Of a stretch of DNA of 49,286 bases, positions 26,382-32,230 are shown piece by piece. Every line of letters begins with the position of its first letter. Position 1 is the first letter of the stretch. The translations under genes and the position numbers were made by a program. The notes under the pieces are model-generated. The model saw only the letters and a list, made by a program, of their open reading frames with translations. It had not been told where the DNA came from and searched no databases. Source of the DNA: DASYRM01 sp036004405 (GTDB lineage Bacteria > Acidobacteriota > Vicinamibacteria > Vicinamibacterales > UBA2999); contig DASYRM010000221.1 in the NCBI GenBank assembly GCA_036004405.1, forward strand, positions 1 through 49,286, read 5' to 3'.

Positions 26382-26389
26382 CGTCCGGC

Positions 26390-26956
26390 TCACATGTCCA
26401 GGAAGTTGCGCAGGATGCGCTTGCCCTCGTCGGTCAGCACCGACTCGGGGTGGAACTGCACGCCGTGCACCGGGTAGGAGACGTGCCGCACGCCCATGAT
26501 GGTGCGGTCCTCCTTGGTGTGCGCCGATGCCTGGAGTTGTGGCGGGAAGCCGGTCCCCGACACCACCAGCGAGTGATACCGGCCGGCCTGGAACGGCGAG
26601 CCGACGCCGTCGAAGATCCCCTTGCCGTCGTGCACGACCGTGGACGTCTTGCCGTGCATCGGCGCGGTGGCGCGCGTGACGACGCCGCCGTAGACCATGC
26701 CGATGGCCTGATGGCCGAGGCACACGCCCAGGATCGGCGTGGTCGGGCCGAAGCGGCGGATCACGTCCATGGACACGCCGGCGGCTTCGGGACGCCCCGG
26801 CCCGGGTGAGATGACGATGTGCTCCGGTGTCATCTCGGCCACTTCGTCGAGGCTCACCTGATCGTTGCGGCGCACGCGCACCTCGGCGCCGAGCTCGCCG
26901 AGGTACTGCACGAGGTTGTAAGTAAACGAATCGTAGTTGTCGATGACGAGAACCAT
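26390..26956 (-). CDS. trpG: Anthranilate synthase component II (glutamine amidotransferase)
   Basis: Hydrolyses glutamine and passes ammonia to TrpE. The 188-residue class I glutamine amidotransferase starts MVLVIDNYDSFTYNLVQYLGELG. It has ISPGPGRPEAAG, the nucleophile Cys79 in GVCLGHQAIG, and the His169/Glu171 pair in FHPESV. Such subunits may also serve folate synthesis (PabA), but the position between trpE and trpD argues for a main Trp role. The gap to trpE holds a GTAG hairpin repeat. Confidence 0.95.
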   Translation of the reverse strand: MVLVIDNYDSFTYNLVQYLGELGAEVRVRRNDQVSLDEVAEMTPEHIVISPGPGRPEAAGVSMDVIRRFGPTTPILGVCLGHQAIGMVYGGVVTRATAPMHGKTSTVVHDGKGIFDGVGSPFQAGRYHSLVVSGTGFPPQLQASAHTKEDRTIMGVRHVSYPVHGVQFHPESVLTDEGKRILRNFLDM

Positions 26957-26974
26957 GTCTGCTCTTCCGCTGAG

Positions 26975-26998
26975 GCCGGTCTGAAGACCGGCGACTAC
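26975..26998 (-). repeat. REP-like hairpin between trpE and trpG
   Basis: On the minus strand GTAG (26998-26995) provides the trpE TAG stop. It is followed by TC and the perfect 8-bp stem GCCGGTCT-TC-AGACCGGC (26992-26975). No U-tract follows, so it should not end transcription of the operon. Confidence 0.72.
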
Positions 26999-28464
26999 GA
27001 CAAACCGTTTTGAGCGAGCTCGAGCGCGCGCAGCACCGCGCGCGCCTTGTCGCGTGTCTCTTCGTACTCGGCCGTCGGGTTCGAGTCGGCCACGATGCCG
27101 GCGCCTGCCTGCACGTAGGCACGCCCGTTCTCGATCAGGACCGTCCGGATGGTGATGCAGAAATCCAGATTGCCCGCGAAGTCGAGGTAGCCGACCGCGC
27201 CGGCGTAGACGCCGCGGCGGCTCTTCTCGAGCTCGGCGATGATCTCCATGGCCCGCACCTTCGGAGCGCCCGACACGGTGCCGGCCGGAAAACAGGCCAC
27301 CAGAGCGTCGAGGCGGTCGTGCTGTTCGTCGAGCTTGCCTTCGACGATCGACACCAGGTGCATCACGTGCGAGTAGCGCTCGAGCGTCATGTAGGTGGGA
27401 ACGCGCACGGTGCCGTACTTCGCGACCCGCCCGATGTCGTTGCGCCCGAGGTCCACGAGCATGACGTGCTCGGCCCGCTCCTTCTCGTTGCGCTTCAGCT
27501 CCTCGCCGAGCCGCACGTCCTCCTCCTCGGTCCGGCCGCGCGGCCGGGTCCCGGCAATCGGGTGCGTCTGCACCTGGCGCCCCTCGACCCGCACCAGCAT
27601 CTCGGGCGAGGAGCCCACGATCGACCGTCCGCCGACACGCAGGAAATACATGTACGGCGACGGGTTGACGTGCCGCAGCGCGCGGTAGACGGTGAACGGA
27701 TCGGCGTCGATCGCAGCCTCGAAGCGCTGCGACAGCACCACCTGGTAGATGTCGCCGGCCGCGATGTACTCCTTGGCTGTCTTCACCATGCCCTCGAAAC
27801 GCTCGCGCGTGACGTTGGACGTCACCTCGAGCGGGCGGCCCGCCGGCGGCACCGTCTTCGACAGCGCGCGCTCGAGCTCGCGCTCCACGAACTCCACCTT
27901 CGCGCAGGCGAACTGGTAGAGCGACTCGAGATCCTCGTCGCCGCTGATGCGCGCGTTCGCAATGATCAGAATCCGGTGCCGCACGTGGTCGAACGCGAGC
28001 ACCGTGTCGAACAGCATGAAGCCGGCCTCGTCGTCCTCGCCCTCGGCCGCCTGCAGCTCCACCGGCTCGAACCAGGCGGCCGCGTCGTAACCGAGGTAGC
28101 CGACGGCGCCGCCGGTGAAGCGCGGCAGCCCGGGCACGAAGGGCGAGTGGAACCCCGCCATCAGCTCGCGGATCGTCGCGGTGAACGACTTGTCCGACTC
28201 GGTGGTCTCGCCCGCCCGATCGATGAGCACCTTGCCGCCGCGGGCCCGCACGATCAGGAACGGGTCCTTGCCGAGGAAGGAATAGCGCGCCACCTGCTCG
28301 CCGCCCTCGACCGACTCGAGCAGGAACGCGTAGTCGGCATGCTCCGCCACTTTGAGAAACGCCGAGACCGGCGTCAGGAGATCCGCCACGATCTCCTTGT
28401 AGACGGGGACAAACGTGCCCCGCTGCGCCAGCTCTTTGAACGCGTCGAACGTCGTGATCTGCAT
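26995..28464 (-). CDS. trpE: Anthranilate synthase component I
   Basis: Converts chorismate to anthranilate with ammonia from TrpG. The 489-residue protein carries an N-terminal regulatory region with FLLESVEGGEQVARYSFLG (47-65), where the LLES element binds feedback tryptophan. The chorismate-binding domain follows: DIYQVVLSQRF, GSSPEMLVR, THPIAGTRPRG, ERAEHVMLVDLGRNDIGRV, PAGTVSGAPKVRAMEII and GAGIVADSNP. The start ATG 28464 lies 2 bases after the aroDE stop. Retention of LLES implies enzyme-level Trp feedback on top of the predicted attenuation. The stop codon is supplied by a hairpin repeat. Confidence 0.97.
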   Translation of the reverse strand: MQITTFDAFKELAQRGTFVPVYKEIVADLLTPVSAFLKVAEHADYAFLLESVEGGEQVARYSFLGKDPFLIVRARGGKVLIDRAGETTESDKSFTATIRELMAGFHSPFVPGLPRFTGGAVGYLGYDAAAWFEPVELQAAEGEDDEAGFMLFDTVLAFDHVRHRILIIANARISGDEDLESLYQFACAKVEFVERELERALSKTVPPAGRPLEVTSNVTRERFEGMVKTAKEYIAAGDIYQVVLSQRFEAAIDADPFTVYRALRHVNPSPYMYFLRVGGRSIVGSSPEMLVRVEGRQVQTHPIAGTRPRGRTEEEDVRLGEELKRNEKERAEHVMLVDLGRNDIGRVAKYGTVRVPTYMTLERYSHVMHLVSIVEGKLDEQHDRLDALVACFPAGTVSGAPKVRAMEIIAELEKSRRGVYAGAVGYLDFAGNLDFCITIRTVLIENGRAYVQAGAGIVADSNPTAEYEETRDKARAVLRALELAQNGLS

Positions 28465-28466
28465 TG

Positions 28467-29987
28467 CTACGTCGTTGCCTCGTCTGTCGTTGCCGTTCGT
28501 CCCAACGCCTGCAGCGCCGACGCCCGCATGACGCCGGGCGAGGGGCGCTGTCCGGTCCACCACTCGAACTGCCGCTCCGCCTGCGCGATGAGCATGGGCA
28601 GGCCGTCGAGCACCACGCACCCGGCGCGGCGCGCGTCGGCAATGAGCGCCGAGTCGCCGTCGCCGTAGGTCAGGTCGTACACGGCGCGCCCATCAAGCGG
28701 CGCGCCCGCCATCGGCGACTCCTGCCGCCGGTTCGTGCCGCCGAGTGGCGTGCAGTTCACCAGCAGGTCCCACGACCCCGCGGCCGGCGGCATCGAGGCC
28801 GCCGACGCGCCGAACGCCCTCGCGACGTCGGCGGCCTGCTGCGCGCGCCGCGCGTGCACGGTCACCCGCGCGCCGCGCGCGACCAGGGCGGCCACCACCG
28901 CGCGCGCCGACCCGCCGGCGCCCAGCACGGACGCCCGCATCCCTACGATCGCGTTCGGCGCCAGATCCTCGAGCGGCGCGAGGAAGCCGTCCACGTCGGT
29001 GTTCGTCGCTTCCCAAGGTCGGTCCGCTGCGCGGACCGACAAACCCGTGCTGCCTTGGCGGCTCGCATCGCGAGCCGCGGGCCCGCGCCGCAGCGTGTTG
29101 GCCGCACCCACCGCGGCGGCGATCGGCTCCCTCACCGCAGCCGCCTCGAGTGCGTCGAGCTTGAACGGAATCGTCACGCTCGCACCTTCAAAGCCCATCG
29201 CCTCGGCATAGGCCAGGAAGTCGGCGAAGTCGTCGGTGGTCAGCGGTACGTAAACCGCGTCGATGCCGGCGGCCGCGAACGCGGCGTTGTGCATCACGGG
29301 CGACAGCGAGTGCGTCGCGGTGCGGCTCACCACGCCGAAGAGCCGTGTCTTCGGACCGATCGTGTGGAAGCGGAATGCATCGCGCATCCGCGCCGCCGGC
29401 ATCTGACCCGGAGCCACCGCCGGGCCGGCAAACGTCCACCGCGAGCCGTACCGCGTGGCGAGCAGGCGCGACGGCACGCCCGGCTCCCCCATCCCCACCA
29501 CGACCGCTCCACCTTCTTCGCCGATCGCCCGCAGCGGCAACGTGTCCGAGAGCCGGCGCGCCGCGTACGCCACCTTGATGGTGCCGGCGCCCGTGCGTCG
29601 CATGGCGGCCACACGATCGTCCAGCCCCGCGGGCGTGCCGGTGAAGTCGTGGAAGGAGACCACCGCCCGCGCCGGGTCGAGCGCGATCACGTCGTCGAAG
29701 CCCGCGCGCCATTCCACGTCCACGTACTCCGCCCCGGCCTCGAGAGCCCGCCGGAGAATCGCCCGACGCTCGTCCTCGGAGCCGTTGAACCGTCCACCTT
29801 CCCAGGCAGCCCGGCAGGTGACCACCGCCGGGGTGCGCCGTCCCCGGAGCGCCCCGAGCACGTCGAGGTCCTGGACGCCGTCGAGCCGCAGCTCGACCAT
29901 GTCGCCGACCGTGGCGGCATCGCGGGCCGCCAGCAGTTCGCGCATCGTCGTGCCCGTCACGGTTTCGCACAGTTGTGCGCCCGACAT
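28467..29987 (-). CDS. aroDE: Bifunctional 3-dehydroquinate dehydratase / shikimate dehydrogenase
   Basis: Fusion of two consecutive shikimate-pathway enzymes, 506 residues. Residues 1 to about 210 are type I dehydroquinate dehydratase: VELRLDG (31-37), TCRA, His113 in SFHDF and the Schiff-base Lys138 in GTIKVAY. Residues about 213-506 are shikimate dehydrogenase: FGVVSRTATHSLSPVMHNAAF, Lys276 in VTIPFK, Asp331 in NTDVDGF, and the NADP-binding GAGGSARAVVAALVARGA. Residues about 304-325 are an extra segment encoded by a double hairpin. Start is ATG 29987 with GGGGGAG just upstream; a longer frame would add 12 residues. It is the first structural gene after the attenuator. Fused enzymes are known in plants and some bacteria. 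Confidence 0.94.
   Translation of the reverse strand: MSGAQLCETVTGTTMRELLAARDAATVGDMVELRLDGVQDLDVLGALRGRRTPAVVTCRAAWEGGRFNGSEDERRAILRRALEAGAEYVDVEWRAGFDDVIALDPARAVVSFHDFTGTPAGLDDRVAAMRRTGAGTIKVAYAARRLSDTLPLRAIGEEGGAVVVGMGEPGVPSRLLATRYGSRWTFAGPAVAPGQMPAARMRDAFRFHTIGPKTRLFGVVSRTATHSLSPVMHNAAFAAAGIDAVYVPLTTDDFADFLAYAEAMGFEGASVTIPFKLDALEAAAVREPIAAAVGAANTLRRGPAARDASRQGSTGLSVRAADRPWEATNTDVDGFLAPLEDLAPNAIVGMRASVLGAGGSARAVVAALVARGARVTVHARRAQQAADVARAFGASAASMPPAAGSWDLLVNCTPLGGTNRRQESPMAGAPLDGRAVYDLTYGDGDSALIADARRAGCVVLDGLPMLIAQAERQFEWWTGQRPSPGVMRASALQALGRTATTDEATT
29013..29078 (-). repeat. Double palindrome inserted in frame within the AroE domain
   Basis: GTCGGTCCGC-TGC-GCGGACCGAC (29018-29040) and GCGGCTCGC-ATC-GCGAGCCGC (29058-29078) are perfect 10-bp and 9-bp stems. 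The first sits between CCAAGG (29013-29018) and CCTTGG (29053-29058). The 66 bases equal 22 codons and keep the reading frame. They fall between AANTL and TNTDVDG of shikimate dehydrogenase, where homologues have only a short loop. Confidence 0.78.
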
Positions 29988-30015
29988 CGTCTCCCCCAAC
30001 CTCTCTGTGACCCCG

Positions 30016-30057
30016 AAAAACAAAACGCCCCTTCAACCGCGAGGCTGAAGGGGCGTT
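30016..30057 (-). terminator. Attenuator terminator of the aromatic supra-operon
   Basis: On the minus strand AACGCCCCTTCA (30057-30046), a 10-base loop and TGAAGGGGCGTT (30035-30024) form a perfect 12-bp stem followed by T-tract TTTTGTTTTT (30025-30016). This is a textbook intrinsic terminator, placed 28 bases before the aroDE start codon. Its first arm (CGCCCCTTC, 30055-30047) can alternatively pair with GAAGGGGCG (30119-30111) inside the leader peptide gene. It is one of the few hairpins in the window with a U-tract. Confidence 0.9.
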
Positions 30058-30095
30058 GAATCCGTCTTACTTCTTACCGAAGGCGCCAGGCGCTC

Positions 30096-30203
30096 TCAGA
30101 CGCTGGCAGCCGCCCCTTCTGCAGTCCGGTACCACCACCAATAGCTGGCGTTGAGTACGGACACAGTTTCGCCAAAAAGCGTGGGGCGGACAGAAGGGAT
30201 CAT
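30096..30203 (-). CDS. trpL: Trp operon leader peptide with three consecutive Trp codons
   Basis: A short frame ending at TGA 30098-30096, 38 bases before the terminator stem. It reads ...NASYWWWYRTAEGAAASV. The three TGG codons are at 30140-30132, flanked by TAT and TAC Tyr codons. ATG 30203 gives 35 residues; GTG 30164 gives 22. Neither has a clear Shine-Dalgarno, and the promoter implies a 5' UTR of only about 16 bases for the ATG. Codons 3 to 5 after the second Tyr (GAA GGG GCG) are the RNA strand that forms the antiterminator. Ribosome stalling on WWW would free that strand; complete translation would cover it and allow termination. This is the classic peptide-sensor arrangement. Confidence 0.85.
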   Translation of the reverse strand: MIPSVRPTLFGETVSVLNASYWWWYRTAEGAAASV

Positions 30204-30225
30204 CGGCGTCGAAACAGTGGACGGC

Positions 30226-30254
30226 AGAGTAACGCAGCTATGCCCAGGTGTCAA
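30226..30254 (-). promoter_or_regulatory. Promoter of the aromatic supra-operon
   Basis: On the minus strand a perfect TTGACA (30254-30249), a 17-base spacer and TACTCT (30231-30226). Transcription would start near 30219, about 230 bases before aroDE, giving a leader long enough for the peptide and attenuator. It lies back to back with the promoter of the S55 protein gene. Confidence 0.75.
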
Positions 30255-30272
30255 CCGTCGGACCCACAGCCC

Positions 30273-30301
30273 TTGCAGTTTCAGAGGTTTACCCGTATCT
30301 T
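30273..30301 (+). promoter_or_regulatory. Promoter of the S55 protein gene
   Basis: TTGCAG (30273-30278), a 17-base spacer and TATCTT (30296-30301) on the plus strand. Transcription would begin near 30308, about 38 bases before the ATG at 30346. Its -35 box is 18 bases from the -35 of the divergent aromatic operon promoter, so a factor bound between them could affect both. Confidence 0.6.
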
Positions 30302-30345
30302 GGGTGAGAGCGGGCCGGCCTCCGCTCCCCCGAAATGACCGCTGT

Positions 30346-32223
30346 ATGACGACCCGCTCGCGCGCTGTGCTTGCCGTGTTGCTCGTGTGCCTCGCTGCCG
30401 GGTTGCCGGCGCAGACGCGCACGTTCCCCCTCGACGATCTCAAGGCCGGCATGGTGGGCATCGGGCGCACGGTCTTCGAGGGCGACCGGCTCGACGAATT
30501 CAAAGTCCACATCCTGGGCGTCCTCCGCAACACCATCGGACCGCGGCGCAATCTGATCCTCGCCCGGCTCGAAGGAGGACCGCTCGCCAACACGGGCGTG
30601 ATTGCCGGCATGAGCGGCAGCCCGGTCTACATCGACGGCCGGCTCGTCGGCGCCGTGTCGTACTCGCTCGGCCAGTTCTCGAAGGAGCCGATCGCCGGCA
30701 TCACGCCCTTCGACGAGATGCTGGAGGCCGCCACCCTGCCGTCGCCGCGCCGCCAGGCCGCGCGCGTGGAGCTCACGACGCCGATCACGCAGGAGGGGCT
30801 GCGGGCCGCGCTGTCGCAGGCGTTCGCGTGGACCAGACCGTTCGCGGAGAGTCCCAACGACGTGCAGCTCTTCGGCGACACCGCGGTGAACGGCGGCATG
30901 GGCGGAGGGATCGCCACGCTGCTGCGTCCGATCGCGACGCCGATTACGCTCGGCGGCTTTGATCCCCGCGTGATCGACCCGGTCGCGGGCGCGTTCCGCG
31001 ACCGCGGCTTCCTGCCGGTGATGGCGGGCGGATCGATGCGGATGGCCGCGGCGCAGCAAAGCGGGTCGGCTTCCGCCTCTGTCTCTCCAGATCGACCGCT
31101 GCGCCCTGGCGACCCCATCGGTGTCGCGCTGATGAACGGGGACCTCGAGCTCGGCGCCACCGGCACCGTCACCGAGGTGGCCGGCGATCGGGTCTACGCC
31201 TTCGGGCATCCCTTCTATGGTCTCGGGCCCACGGCCTTCCCGCTGACGCGTGCCCACGTGCTCGCGGTGCTGCCCAGCCTCTCGAGCTCGATGAAGATCG
31301 CCAGTACCGGCGAAGTGATCGGCACCGTGCTGCAGGACCGCGCCACCACCATCGCCGGCACGCTCGGCCGCGGCCCATCGATGATCCCGATCACCCTCAA
31401 CCTGAACGCCGAACGCGGCACCCGCAAGACGTTCAAGATGGCGATGGTGCGGGATCAGCTGTTCACGCCGCTCCTCGCCTATCTGTCGGTCCTCAACACG
31501 CTGACGTCGTACGAGCGCGAAAATGGGGTGGCGAGCTACGCGGTCCATGGCAGCGCGCAGATCAAGGGGCACGCACCGCTGGCGTTCGAGGACCTGTTCA
31601 GCGGCGACCAGCCGTCGGTCGGCGCGGCGGCGTCGGTCGTGACGCCGATCAACGTCCTGCTCCGCAACTCTTTCGAGGACGTCGAGATCGACGCGCTGAC
31701 GCTGGACATCCAGGCGAGCGAGCAGGCACGCAGCGCCACCCTGGAGCGTGTGTGGCTCGACGGCACGCGGGTGAAACCCGGCAGCACGGTGAACATCAAG
31801 GTGCTCCTGCGCTCGTACCGCGGCGAGGAGATCATGAAGTCGATGGCGCTGCAGGTGCCGGCCAACGCGCGCGGCAGCCTGTCGGTGATGGTGGCCGACG
31901 GCGTCCGGCTCGGGCAGTGGGAATCGCGCGAGCTGCAGGTGCAGCCGCTCCAGACCCGCGGCGTGCCGCAGCTCCTGCAGGTGCTCAACAGCACGCGCAA
32001 GAACAACCGTCTCTACGTCCGGCTGATCACGCGCGACGGCGGCGCCATCGTCAAAGGCGAATCGCTCACGGCGCTGCCGCCCTCGGTGCTGGCCGTCATG
32101 GAGGCCGATCGCAGTGGCGGCAGTTTCCGGCCGCTCCAGAGCGCCGTGCTCGGCGAGTGGGAAATCCCCACCGACCTCGCGGTCACGGGCTCCCGCACGC
32201 TGACACTCCCCCTCGAGGATTGA
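30346..32223 (+). CDS. SpoIVB-type (S55) peptidase domain protein, exported
   Basis: A 625-residue exported protein. Residues 1 to about 22 are a signal peptide ending GLPAQ. Residues about 30-330 resemble the SpoIVB peptidase S55 domain: DLKAGMVGIGRTVFEGDRLDEF, then GVIAGMSGSPVYIDGRLVGAVSYS with the catalytic Ser region at 88-93, ITPFDEML, and a GDRVYAFGHPFYGLGP segment around 280-292 with the conserved GHP. SpoIVB itself is a sporulation signalling serine protease; in Acidobacteria, which do not sporulate, the role of these proteins is unknown. The remaining 290 residues are beta-rich without a named domain. The start ATG at 30346 is preceded by its own promoter; the beta-propeller gene follows after 7 bases. 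Confidence 0.87.
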   Translation: MTTRSRAVLAVLLVCLAAGLPAQTRTFPLDDLKAGMVGIGRTVFEGDRLDEFKVHILGVLRNTIGPRRNLILARLEGGPLANTGVIAGMSGSPVYIDGRLVGAVSYSLGQFSKEPIAGITPFDEMLEAATLPSPRRQAARVELTTPITQEGLRAALSQAFAWTRPFAESPNDVQLFGDTAVNGGMGGGIATLLRPIATPITLGGFDPRVIDPVAGAFRDRGFLPVMAGGSMRMAAAQQSGSASASVSPDRPLRPGDPIGVALMNGDLELGATGTVTEVAGDRVYAFGHPFYGLGPTAFPLTRAHVLAVLPSLSSSMKIASTGEVIGTVLQDRATTIAGTLGRGPSMIPITLNLNAERGTRKTFKMAMVRDQLFTPLLAYLSVLNTLTSYERENGVASYAVHGSAQIKGHAPLAFEDLFSGDQPSVGAAASVVTPINVLLRNSFEDVEIDALTLDIQASEQARSATLERVWLDGTRVKPGSTVNIKVLLRSYRGEEIMKSMALQVPANARGSLSVMVADGVRLGQWESRELQVQPLQTRGVPQLLQVLNSTRKNNRLYVRLITRDGGAIVKGESLTALPPSVLAVMEADRSGGSFRPLQSAVLGEWEIPTDLAVTGSRTLTLPLED

Positions 32224-32230
32224 AGCTCCC

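Noticed and set aside
28467..30023. Longer AroDE start at 30023
   Set aside because: It would place the start codon within the U-tract side of the attenuator terminator; ATG 29987 has a GGGGGAG sequence just upstream and matches the family start.
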